A stretch of 64,000 nt of DNA from AP-15 sp963738185 (GTDB taxonomy: Bacteria > Pseudomonadota > Alphaproteobacteria > ATCC43930 > CGMCC-115725): positions 1,426,001-1,490,000 of the forward strand of contig CAVTVA010000003.1 in NCBI GenBank assembly GCA_963738185.1, read 5' to 3'. Positions 49,662 through 57,894 of this stretch are shown in pieces (position 1 is the first letter of the stretch; each line of letters begins with the position of its first letter). Below the pieces are notes generated by a model. It did no database searches. It saw only the letters and a list, made by a program, of their open reading frames with translations, and was not told the DNA's origin. A program made the position numbers and the translations under genes.

Positions 49662-51299
49662 TCACGACCCGACCTCCTTCGCCCGCGCGCGCAATTCGTA
49701 TTTTTGGATTTTGCCGGTCGAGGTCTTGGGCAGCGGCCCAAAGACGACATAGCGCGGCGTCTTGAAATGCGCCAGATGCTGGCGACACCAGCCGATGATG
49801 TCCTCGGCCGAGACCGCGCCGGCTTCAGGCTTTAAGGTGACGAACGCGCACGGGCTCTCGCCCCAGACCGGGTCCGGCCGGGCGACGACCGCCGCCTCGA
49901 TCACCAGCGGATGGCGGTACAGCACCTCCTCGATCTCGAGCGAGGAGATGTTTTCGCCGCCCGAGATGATGATGTCCTTGGCCCGGTCCTTGATCTCGAC
50001 ATAGCCGTCCGGGTGCGTGACCGCGAGATCGCCGGTGTGGAACCAGCCCTCGGCGAACGCGGCCTCGGTCGCCGCCGGGTTTTTCATGTACCCCTTCATC
50101 AGGGTGTTGCTGCGCAGCACCAGCTCGCCGAGTGTCGCGCCGTCGGCCGGCAGGTCGGCCATCGTCGCCGGATCGACGACGCGCTGGCGGTCGAGGGTCA
50201 GGCTCGCCACCCCTTGCCGCGCCATTCGCCCGGCGCGCTCGCCGAGCGGCAATGCCTCCCATTCGTTCTGCCACGCGCACACGGTGGACGGGCCATAGCT
50301 TTCTGTAAGCCCGTACAGATGGGTCACGCGAAACCCCATCCGCTCCATCGCCTCGATCACCGCCGAGGGCGGCGCCGCCCCGCCGGTCGCGGCCTCGACC
50401 ACATGGTCGAAGCGACGCTTCACCGCCTCGGGCGCATGCGCCAGCATATTCAGCACGATCGGCGCGCCGCACAGATGGGTCACGCGATGCTCGGCGATCG
50501 CGGCAAAGATCGCGGCCGGCTCGACCCGGCGCAGGCAGATATGGGTTCCGGCCACCGCGGTCACGGCCCAGGGATAGGTCCAGCCGTTGCAGTGAAACAT
50601 CGGCAGGGTCCACAGATAGACGCAATCGCGGTCGAGCCCAAAGGTGATCGCATTGCCGAGCGCGTTCAGAAATGCGCCGCGGTGATGATAGACTACCCCC
50701 TTAGGGTTGCCGGTGGTGCCCGAGGTGTAGTTGAGCGCGATCGGCGCCCATTCGTCGCCGGGTCCGGCCCAATCTGCGGCGGGGTCGCCCCCGTCGAGAA
50801 ACGCCTCGTATTCGGTGCCGCCGATGCTCGGGGCGCCGGACAAATCGTCGATCTCGATCAGCGGCAGCTTCCGCCCGAGCTCGGCCAGCGCCGGCACCAC
50901 AACGGGCGCGAATTCGCGGTCGGCGATCAGCAGCTTGGCCTCGCCATGGGCGAGGATGAACGCGATCGATCGCGGGTCGAGCCGGTAGTTCAGCGCGTTC
51001 AGCACCGCGCCCGCCATCGGCACCCCGTAATGCGCCTCGAGCAGGGCCGGCACGTTCGGCGCGATGACTGCGACGGTGTCCCCCGGCCGAATTCCGCGCC
51101 GGCGCAGCGCGTCGGCGAGCCGCCGGCAGCGGCCATAGAACTCGCGATAGGTAAAGCGCAGTTCGCCATGGATTACCGCGAGCTTGCCGGGATAGACCGC
51201 CGCGGCGTGCGCCAAAAAGGAAAGCGGCGTCAAGGCCGTGAAATTTGCGGCGTTCCTGGCGAGATGCGGTGCCTCATATTGCCCGCCCGGCGATGACAC
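49662..51299 (-). CDS. AMP-dependent acyl-CoA synthetase
   Basis: About 545 residues from a GTG at 51299 with AAGG six bases upstream; the longer frame has no homology. Adenylate-forming motifs are LNYTSGTTGNPKGVVYHHRG (P-loop), HLYGLTESYGPSTVCAW, WFHTGDLAVTHPDGY, IKDRAKDIIISGGENIS and the catalytic Lys in KTSTGKIQKYELR. It activates a carboxylic acid to its CoA thioester. The sequence resembles medium/long-chain and methylthiopropionyl-CoA ligases (DmdB/AlkK group). Substrate unknown. It stands second in a minus-strand directon. Confidence 0.9.
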   Translation of the reverse strand: MSSPGGQYEAPHLARNAANFTALTPLSFLAHAAAVYPGKLAVIHGELRFTYREFYGRCRRLADALRRRGIRPGDTVAVIAPNVPALLEAHYGVPMAGAVLNALNYRLDPRSIAFILAHGEAKLLIADREFAPVVVPALAELGRKLPLIEIDDLSGAPSIGGTEYEAFLDGGDPAADWAGPGDEWAPIALNYTSGTTGNPKGVVYHHRGAFLNALGNAITFGLDRDCVYLWTLPMFHCNGWTYPWAVTAVAGTHICLRRVEPAAIFAAIAEHRVTHLCGAPIVLNMLAHAPEAVKRRFDHVVEAATGGAAPPSAVIEAMERMGFRVTHLYGLTESYGPSTVCAWQNEWEALPLGERAGRMARQGVASLTLDRQRVVDPATMADLPADGATLGELVLRSNTLMKGYMKNPAATEAAFAEGWFHTGDLAVTHPDGYVEIKDRAKDIIISGGENISSLEIEEVLYRHPLVIEAAVVARPDPVWGESPCAFVTLKPEAGAVSAEDIIGWCRQHLAHFKTPRYVVFGPLPKTSTGKIQKYELRARAKEVGS

Positions 51300-51324
51300 G
51301 TTCAACCTTGCTCCTCGTGTCCGG

Positions 51325-52489
51325 CTATTCCGCGGTTTCGTGGCGGAACGGCGAGTATTCGGCGAGCCCCTCGATCTTGCGCTCGACCATCTGGCGCTCG
51401 CGGGCGAGGAATTGCGCAACGGCGCGGCGAAAGGCGGGGTCGGGGATCCAGTGGGCGCTGTAGGTCGGCACCGGCAGGTAGCCGCGCTGTAATTTGTGCG
51501 TTCCTTGGGCCCCGGCCTCGACCCGCTTCAGGCCGCGGGCGATGGCGAATTCGATCGCCCGGTAGTAGCAACATTCGAAATGCAAAAATTTGTAATCGCC
51601 GTAGCTGCCCCAGTTGCGGCCATAGATCGTTTCGCTGCCGAGCAGGTTGAGCGCGCCGGCGACGTATTTACCGCCGTGATGCGCCATGACCAGCACAATA
51701 TTTTCCGGCATGCGTTCGCCGATCATCGCGAAGAACTTGCGGTTGAGGTAGGCCTGCCCCCATTTGCGGTCCGAGGTGGCGAGATAGAATCGGTAGAACG
51801 CGTCCCAGTGCCGCGGCTTCAGGTCGCTGCCGGTCAGCACCTCGATGTCGAGCCCGTCGGCCAAGGCCTCGCGGCGTTCCTTTTTGACCGCCTTGCGCTT
51901 GCGCGAGTTCAGGGCTGCGAGATAGTCGTCGAAATCGCGGTAGCCCTCGTTGCTCCAGTGAAACTGCTGGCCGATGCGTTCGAGAAACCCGGCTTCGCTC
52001 AAGGCTTCGGCTTCGGCGCGCTCGGGAAAGGTGACGTGCACCGAGGAGATGCGCCGGCGGTTGGCGAGCTCGACCATGGCCGCGATCAGCTGCACTCGGG
52101 TCTGCGGCGGCGCCGCCGGATGCAGCAGCAGCCGCGGCCCCGGCACCGGGGTGAACGGCACCGCCGACAGGAGCTTCGGATAATAGCGCCCGCCGGCCCG
52201 CTCATAGGCGTCGGCCCAGCCGTAATCAAAGACGTACTCGCCATAGGAATGGTTCTTCGCATAGAGCGGGACCACGCCGAGGATCGTGCCGTCCGGGTCC
52301 GGCAAGCGAGAGGTGCTGCGGCGCCCAGCCGGTGCGCGCGGTGGTCGAGCCGCTGTCCTCGAGCGCGCTCAGAAAGGCGTAGGAGACGCTCGGGTTGACG
52401 CCGCCGGCGCAGGCATCCCAGTCGGCCGCCGGAATTTCGGCGATCGCACCATGGACCTGGACCGTGATCGAGCTGCCGCCGTCGTTCAT
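51325..52489 (-). CDS. GNAT/FemAB-like N-acetyltransferase (DUF482; one frame break)
   Basis: About 388 residues restored. The N-terminus VHGAIAEIPAADWDACAG and SYAFLSALEDSGST is in one frame. The rest is in another: LGVVPLYAKNHSYGEYVFDY, AYERAGGRYYPKLLSAVPFT, FHWSNEGYRDFDDYLAALNS, SRKRKAVKKERREAL, and HFECCYYRAIEFAIARGL ending QGTHKLQRGYLPVPTYSAHW. This is the COG3146 peptidogalycan/FemAB-like family. One extra base near 52304 separates them. The acceptor is unknown. First gene of the directon. Confidence 0.85.
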
Positions 52490-52658
52490 CGCACGCCTGA
52501 ACCTCGATGTCTCGCTCTGGTGCAGGATAGGGCTTGCGTGGTCGCTGTCCAGCGCCGCGAAGCTGCCGTATTCGCCGCCTAACAGGCCGCCAGGCTCGAA
52601 AATCCCCAACTCGGGAATCCGCGGCGCGGAAATCCCCGGCGCGGCGGCGAGGGTGAAC

Positions 52659-53288
52659 ATGCGTGCGCTTTTCCTTGCGTCCTTCGCGCTGATGCTGCTG
52701 CTGACCGGCGGCGGCGCGGCACCGGCCGGGACTTTGGGCGACCCCCGCATCGGCTTTAGCGCCGAACGCGTCCTGGTGTTCGACGGCCACACCTATATCG
52801 GCCGCATCTGGAGCATGCCGGGCGAGCAGCGCCACCAGCAGGCGCTGCCTTCGATCGCGCCGGTGTTCATCCTGCACGCCGGCAGCACGGTCGGCGACAT
52901 CTTGCTGCCGCAGCTGCACACCGCGGTCGAGTTCGTGATGCCGCAGGCGCTCGCCGCCTTGGGCGAGCCGGGTCTGTTGGGCAAGCCGGTCGGGAAACAG
53001 CAGGTCAACGGCATCGCCACCACCAAATACGCGGTCGACAAGGTCATCCCCGAGGGTCGGCTGTCGGGTACTCTGTGGCTCAGCGCCGACGGGATACCGA
53101 TGCGCTGCGACGGCAGCTTTGCGGCTCGCAACGGGAAGGTCTCGAGCGTGCAATGGGAGTTGCGCCACGTCCGGATCGGCCCGCAGGACGCAGCACTGTT
53201 CACGGTGCCCGACGGCTATTCGAAGCTGTCGCCGCAAGCCGCGGCGACCCTGCTCGGGCTGCGCCTGGCGCCGCGCCACAAAAGATGA
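52659..53288 (+). CDS. Exported hypothetical protein
   Basis: 209 residues from the ATG at 52659. Signal peptide MRALFLASFALMLLLTGGG and cleavage near APAG. The mature part has a beta-rich pattern: YIGRIWSMPGEQRHQQALP, VGKQQVNGIATTKYAV, GTLWLSADGIPMRCDGSF and LRHVRIGPQDAALFTVPDGY. It looks like a periplasmic lipocalin/DUF4412-type barrel that might bind lipid, but no family is certain. Divergent from the GNAT gene across 170 bp. A protease gene follows 196 bp later. Confidence 0.68.
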   Translation: MRALFLASFALMLLLTGGGAAPAGTLGDPRIGFSAERVLVFDGHTYIGRIWSMPGEQRHQQALPSIAPVFILHAGSTVGDILLPQLHTAVEFVMPQALAALGEPGLLGKPVGKQQVNGIATTKYAVDKVIPEGRLSGTLWLSADGIPMRCDGSFAARNGKVSSVQWELRHVRIGPQDAALFTVPDGYSKLSPQAAATLLGLRLAPRHKR

Positions 53289-53483
53289 GGCCGGGCGACA
53301 TCGCTCGCGCGAAAGCCCGGCCCAGGCCCAGCTCGTCTCTTGCCCTGCTTATCTCTTGAAGGGGCCGCGCGAGCCGCTAGATAAAGGCTTCCGGAAAACC
53401 GGGCGGGGCCCCGGAAACCAAATGGTTCGCTGCAGCGTTCGCCGAGGCGTGCCGAACCATTGGCGCCTCCAGAGGTTTCACCA

Positions 53484-54596
53484 ATGAAGCGGGTTCTGAC
53501 GGCGCTCGTTCTGTCGGGCGGGATCTCTCTGGTGGCGGGCATTCCCGATCCGGCGCTGGCCGGCGCGCCGATCCCCGAGGCGGGCGGCGCCGCGGTCACG
53601 AGCGTCGCCAATGTGGTCAGCCGCATCACCCCGGGCGTCGTCGGCATCGCCACGCGCGGCAAGGTGCGCGAGAACAACCCGTTGGCGCAGGATCCGCTGT
53701 TCCGGCAGTTCTTCAGCTTTCGCGACCAGCCGATCGAGCGCGAGACCGAGGCGGTCGGCTCCGGGGTCATCGTCGATGCCGCGCACGGCTATGTGCTGAC
53801 CAACAACCACGTCGTCGAGAACGCCACCAACATCGAGGTCACCACCAAGGACAACCGGCGCTTCAAGGCGCGGCTGATCGGGCGCGATCCGGCGACCGAC
53901 ATCGCCGTGCTGCAGATCCCCGCGGAAAGCCTGACCGCCGTGCCGATGGGCAATTCGGCCCGGCTGCGGGTCGGCGACTTCGTGCTGGCCGTCGGCAACC
54001 CGTTCGGGCTCGGCCAGACCGTGACCTCGGGCATTGTCAGCGCGCTTGGGCGCACCGGTCTCGGCATCGAAGGCTACGAGGATTTCATCCAGACCGACGC
54101 CTCGATCAACCCCGGCAATTCGGGCGGCGCCCTGGTTGATCTGCAAGGCCAGCTAATCGGCATCAACACGGCGATCCTGGCGCCGCAGGGCGGCAATGTC
54201 GGGATCGGCTTTGCCGTGCCGATCGATATGGCCCGCGATGTGATGGACCAGCTGATCCGCTATGGCGAGGTCAAGCGCGGGCGCATCGGGGTGGCGATCC
54301 AGGATTTGACGCCCGACCTCGCGCGAGCGCTCGGCACGACGCGCACCGAGGGGGCGCTGGTCGCCCGGGTCGAGCCGAACTCGCCGGCCGAGCGCGCCGG
54401 GCTGCGCAGCAGCGATCTGATCGTCGCGGTCAACGGGTCGCCGATCCAAAGCGCCGCCGATTTGCGCAACCGCATCGGCCTCTCGCCGATTGGTAACGAG
54501 GTGACGTTGACCGTCGCTCGTGGCGGCGCGCAGCGCCAGGTAACGGTCCGCATCGGGCGGGCGCCGGCCGAGCGCCAGCGCCTCGGCGAACGCTGA
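53484..54596 (+). CDS. Trypsin-like periplasmic serine protease with one PDZ domain (DegS/DegQ-like)
   Basis: 370 residues. Signal peptide to about residue 27. Catalytic triad His109 (TNNHVVEN), Asp139 (DPATDIAVLQ) and Ser213 (NPGNSGGALVD), with the activation loop intact. One PDZ domain follows (GRIGVAIQDLTPDLARALG, VARVEPNSPAERAGLRSSDL). DegP/DegQ have two PDZ domains, so the single one points to DegS-like or HhoA-like regulation, though the signal peptide argues for a soluble periplasmic enzyme. It degrades misfolded envelope proteins in the family. A J-domain pair follows 16 bp later. Confidence 0.93.
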   Translation: MKRVLTALVLSGGISLVAGIPDPALAGAPIPEAGGAAVTSVANVVSRITPGVVGIATRGKVRENNPLAQDPLFRQFFSFRDQPIERETEAVGSGVIVDAAHGYVLTNNHVVENATNIEVTTKDNRRFKARLIGRDPATDIAVLQIPAESLTAVPMGNSARLRVGDFVLAVGNPFGLGQTVTSGIVSALGRTGLGIEGYEDFIQTDASINPGNSGGALVDLQGQLIGINTAILAPQGGNVGIGFAVPIDMARDVMDQLIRYGEVKRGRIGVAIQDLTPDLARALGTTRTEGALVARVEPNSPAERAGLRSSDLIVAVNGSPIQSAADLRNRIGLSPIGNEVTLTVARGGAQRQVTVRIGRAPAERQRLGER

Positions 54597-54612
54597 CCCC
54601 GACTGACCCCGC

Positions 54613-55554
54613 ATGGCGACGCAAACCCCCTACCAGATTCTGGGCGTCAAGGCGGACGCCAGCGCCGACGAGATTCGCAAGGCCTATCGCAAGCTCGCCA
54701 AGCAGCTGCACCCCGACCTGAACCCGGGCAAGCCCGAAGCCGAGGCGCGCTTCAAATCGGTCTCGGCCGCTTACGATCTGCTGTCCGATCCGGAAAAGCG
54801 CGGGCGCTACGACCGCGGCGAGATCGACGAAAGCGGCGCCGAGCGGCCGCGCTATTCTTATCGCCCGCACGCCGAGGGTGCCGAGGGCTGGAAGTACCAG
54901 CCGCAGGGCGAGATGGATCTGGGCGACCTCGAGGATTTGTTCGCCGCCTTCGGCTCTGGCGCGCGCGGTGGGCGGCGCGGCCCGGGCGGCGCTGGGTCGG
55001 GCCAAGGGTTTCGCGCACGCGGCGGCGACCGCAGCTTTTCGATGACGATCGATTTCACCGAAGCTGCCAACGGCGCCAAAAAGCGCCTGTCGCTCGCTCC
55101 AGAGGAATGGCTCGACGTGACGATCCCGGCCGGGCTCGAAGACGGCCAGGTGCTGCGCCTGAAAGGCAAAGGCGGCCCCGGCTTTGGCGGCGGCGAACCC
55201 GGCGACGCGCTGATCGAGGTGCATGTGGCGCCGCACCCGCTGTTCCGGCGCGACGGCGACGACATCCGCATCGAGCTGCCGATCAGCCTGGCCGAGGCGG
55301 TGCTCGGCGCCCGGGTCACGGTGCCGACCGTCACCGGCCCGGTCACGATGACGATCCCAAAAGGCTCGGACACCGGCACGCAATTGCGCCTGCGCGGCAA
55401 GGGTATCCAACGCCGCCGCAACCCTGGCGACCAATATGTGAGCTTGAAGGTCGCGATCGGCCCCGGCAGCGACGACACCGAGCTCGCCGAATTCGTCGAG
55501 AAATGGGCGGCCCGTCACCCCTTCGACCCCCGCCAGGGGATGACCTCGACATGA
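54613..55554 (+). CDS. cbpA: DnaJ-type co-chaperone, CbpA-like
   Basis: 313 residues. J-domain with HPD in KLAKQLHPDLNPGK, a Gly/Arg-rich linker (GSGARGGRRGPGGAGSGQGF) and the two-part C-terminal substrate-binding domain (EWLDVTIPAGLEDGQVLRLK, HPLFRRDGDDIRIELPISLA, VPTVTGPVTMTIPKGSDTGT). It lacks the zinc fingers of DnaJ, as CbpA does. It should stimulate DnaK in protein folding. It overlaps the cbpM gene by four bases (ATGA), the conserved arrangement for this pair. Confidence 0.92.
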   Translation: MATQTPYQILGVKADASADEIRKAYRKLAKQLHPDLNPGKPEAEARFKSVSAAYDLLSDPEKRGRYDRGEIDESGAERPRYSYRPHAEGAEGWKYQPQGEMDLGDLEDLFAAFGSGARGGRRGPGGAGSGQGFRARGGDRSFSMTIDFTEAANGAKKRLSLAPEEWLDVTIPAGLEDGQVLRLKGKGGPGFGGGEPGDALIEVHVAPHPLFRRDGDDIRIELPISLAEAVLGARVTVPTVTGPVTMTIPKGSDTGTQLRLRGKGIQRRRNPGDQYVSLKVAIGPGSDDTELAEFVEKWAARHPFDPRQGMTST

Positions 55555-55886
55555 TCGGCTTCGACGAGTTGCTCAGCCGCCTCGCCGGCCTCGAGCGCGG
55601 CGAGCTCCAGAATTGGGTCGAAAACCGCTGGGTCCTGCCCGAGCAGCATGGCGACACCTGGCTGTTTCATGAGGTCGATGTCGCCAGGGTCGAGCTGATC
55701 CTCGAAATCCGCCACGAATTCGCGATTGACGACGAGGCGCTGCCATTGGTGCTCGGCCTGCTCGACCAGGTCTACGGCCTGCGCCGCCAGCTGCGCCGGC
55801 TATGCGACGCGCTCGCCGCCCAGCCCCCCCAGGTGCAGGACGCGATCCGCCAAAAGCTGCCGGCCCCGACCGAGGGCAAACTATAA
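55551..55886 (+). CDS. cbpM: Chaperone modulator CbpM-like protein
   Basis: 111 residues, MerR-like small protein: FDELLSRLAGLERGELQNWV, ENRWVLPEQHGDTWLFHEVD, VARVELILEIRHEFAIDDEA and LVLGLLDQVYGLRRQLRRL. CbpM binds the CbpA J-domain and blocks its action on DnaK. The ATGA overlap with cbpA (start 55551) fixes the start. It is the last intact gene before an accessory patch. Confidence 0.85.
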   Translation: MIGFDELLSRLAGLERGELQNWVENRWVLPEQHGDTWLFHEVDVARVELILEIRHEFAIDDEALPLVLGLLDQVYGLRRQLRRLCDALAAQPPQVQDAIRQKLPAPTEGKL

Positions 55887-55978
55887 CCGAGCGCCGCGAA
55901 GCCTAGTCTCGCTCCCTCGATCCGACAGCAGGCGCCCGGCGACGCAACCGGCCGCCGTGCCCAGCTTGCGGGCAACGG

Positions 55979-56137
55979 CGGCTCTTTTCCGGCAGCACCG
56001 CCGAGATCGTCGCTGACCTTGGCACCTTGCGCGAACTCGGGTTTGCCGCCGTCGACATCGATTTCGAGCGCCCCGACGCCGCCGCGAAGACCAACGAGAT
56101 GCGCCGCTTCAAGGACACGGCGCTGGCGCGCCTCTAG
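55979..56137 (+). pseudogene. C-terminal remnant of an LLM-class flavin oxidoreductase
   Basis: The frame ending at the TAG at 56135-56137 reads LFSGSTAEIVADLGTLRELG and FAAVDIDFERPD, then a helical end FKDTALARL. The GSTAEIVADL...LGF..VDIDF pattern is the usual C-terminal end of luciferase-like monooxygenases. No start, barrel or catalytic part precedes it; upstream sequence in the three frames is not related. It looks like a leftover from a deleted gene. Fragment calls rest on about 50 residues, so some doubt remains. Confidence 0.5.
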
Positions 56138-56631
56138 CACGGCATGGCCCGGTCATCCCGAGACGCCAATGCGCCACATGACGCCGGAAGAGGTAGAGGA
56201 AGCTGCGCCTGGCGGCCCTTTCCGGAAGCTGGCGTCGCCGTCGTCGCGCATGCGGCCTGTTTCTCCTGTTATTTGCAGGTCCATATCAGGTGTTCGCGCT
56301 CTGCGTCTCCTCGGCCGTTCCCGAAGGAGGGCACCGCAACGAGCCGCAGAATAGGATGCGATGATGGCAATTTGATCGTCGCGCGTCGAAGAAAAGCCGT
56401 AGCGGAAAATCGGCAATGCGTGCCGCTGATTTCGGTGGCGGCCAGACGGCCGGGCCGGCGCCGCCTGGACGCAAACCGAGGGCAGCCGATTGCCCTGCCT
56501 TGCCGCCAAGCGATGCGGTGGCGGTCGCGGCGATGGCTGGCGGAATGCGCTGCCCCGCGGGTCAAGCCCGCGGGCTAACGGCTTTTCCGTCCTACGTTTG
56601 CTGCGCTTGCTCCCCTCGACGCGCATTGCGG
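56138..56631. other. Non-coding stretch with an inverted repeat
   Basis: About 490 bp between the oxidoreductase remnant and the toxin-like gene. None of the frames shows a recognisable protein. CCCGCGGG at 56554-56561 and again at 56567-56574 with five bases between can form a strong hairpin. Otherwise nothing was identified. Confidence 0.45.
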
Positions 56632-57008
56632 ATGTTGTGGATTGGTCTCACAACCGCTTACATCACGACGGCGGCTAGGGAGGCTCTCATCGACGACTTG
56701 TTCTCTTGCCCATATTTGGGTGGCAACGTCGTGCTCGGCGCGGAGCGGGAGCGGCATATTGCAGAACGTCATCCCGACCTGCGGCCCGAGCATCGGAACC
56801 GGATCGCCGCGACGCTTGCTGCGCCGGATCAGGTGCGACGCAGCCGCCGCTTTGTCGGCGCCCGCCTGTTTTCGCGGTGGCAGTCCGACCTGAAAGACGG
56901 CAAGCATGTCGTCGTCGTGATCGTCGGCAACGCAGCCGTTATTGGATCATCACGGCGTATCTCGCGCGGACCTTGGCTCCGGGAGAGGTGGAATGGGCGC
57001 GAAATTGA
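56632..57008 (+). CDS. Putative nuclease toxin, BECR-like (one frame break)
   Basis: About 125 residues restored. The core PYLGGNVVLGAERERHIAER followed by HPDL, RSRRFVGARLFSRW, GKHVVVVIV and, after the break near 56925, RYWIITAYLARTL and EVEWARN matches a small toxin-like family assigned to the barnase/EndoU/colicin/RelE (BECR) fold. The conserved His-x-x-x-Arg-His, Arg and Tyr positions fit a nuclease. One base must be added to join the frames. The start is uncertain; the ATG at 56632 is the first in frame. Its end overlaps a DUF2283 gene, a common pairing that suggests a toxin-antitoxin module. The nuclease role is inference. Confidence 0.66.
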
Positions 57009-57232
57009 CGTTCAAGTATGATCGCGACGCCGACATCCTGCACATCGACAAATGCTCGCCCTACGCGGCGCAGGAATCGGAGGAGCTCGGTGACGACGTG
57101 ATCGCGCGCCTCAACCCGCAATCGGGCGCGATCGAGAACCTGGAAGTGCTGTTCTTTTCGACCCGCCTGCTGCGTGGCGACCTTTTCGAGGTCCCGATCG
57201 ACGCCGACCTCCACATCGCGGCAGGCGAGTAA
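56993..57232 (+). CDS. DUF2283 domain-containing protein, possible antitoxin
   Basis: 79 residues from the ATG at 56993, with GGGAGAGG directly upstream inside the preceding gene. The DUF2283 pattern is LTFKYDRDADILHIDK and EELGDDVIARLNPQSGAIEN then LEVLFFSTRLL. DUF2283 proteins are small, acidic and regularly encoded next to toxin-like or BECR-fold genes, which suggests an immunity or antitoxin role. It overlaps the toxin-like gene by 16 bp. Confidence 0.8.
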   Translation: MGAKLTFKYDRDADILHIDKCSPYAAQESEELGDDVIARLNPQSGAIENLEVLFFSTRLLRGDLFEVPIDADLHIAAGE

Positions 57233-57246
57233 GCCTCTCGATAGGT

Positions 57247-57852
57247 ATGGCAATGCCCACATTGGCCGGCCAGCGCGCCCAATTCACCTGGGCTCTAAAC
57301 CAATACAATCTTGCCGAAGACACGGAAACCCGAACGCACTTCGCAAGACGGATGGCAAAATATATTGCCGATGCCCCGAGCTATGGCTTTACCGTAGAAC
57401 AAATCACGCGCGATAAGAATTATCCCGCCGCCGAGGTTGCGCAGTATCTACATGACCCAAGTATCGCCGCTGAGCCGGATATCTCGGAACAGCAGGCGAT
57501 CCGCGCAGTCGAAGCTGCCGTAGACACGTCAAATGTAACACGCCTTGGGGAAGGTGAAGGAATCGTGTATGCCTACGGCTATGCCTGCGCTCCTGATCGA
57601 CTGAAAATCGGCTCGACCGAGGCGGAAACGATTGAGCGCATCGCCAACCAGATCGGCACGAGCACGCCAGATAAACCAGTTCTTCTGATCGAGATCAGGA
57701 CGAAGCGCTGCCGTGCCTTGGAGAGAGCAATTCAGAGCACGCTCGAAGCTCGCGGCAGGAGAATCTCGGGCGGCGGAGTTGAATGGTTCAAGGTGACCTC
57801 TGAGGAAGTCTTGGCCATCCACAAGTTCATCACCGAAGATAAAAATTTGTAA
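57247..57852 (+). CDS. GIY-YIG nuclease family protein (T5orf172-like)
   Basis: 201 residues. The N-terminal 85 residues are helical and charged, of unknown type. The C-terminal domain contains GIVYAYGYACAPDRLKIGST, the T5orf172/GIY-YIG signature, then IANQIGTSTPDKPVLLIEI, ALERAIQSTLEARGRR and EWFKVTSEEVLAIHKF. Such domains are phage or mobile-element DNA endonucleases. It lies 14 bp after the DUF2283 gene, in the accessory patch, and its codon and base use look less GC-biased than neighbours. Target unknown. Confidence 0.75.
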   Translation: MAMPTLAGQRAQFTWALNQYNLAEDTETRTHFARRMAKYIADAPSYGFTVEQITRDKNYPAAEVAQYLHDPSIAAEPDISEQQAIRAVEAAVDTSNVTRLGEGEGIVYAYGYACAPDRLKIGSTEAETIERIANQIGTSTPDKPVLLIEIRTKRCRALERAIQSTLEARGRRISGGGVEWFKVTSEEVLAIHKFITEDKNL

Positions 57853-57894
57853 CGCGTTCGTTGAGCTCGTAACCGTCGAAGAATAGTAATCTAA

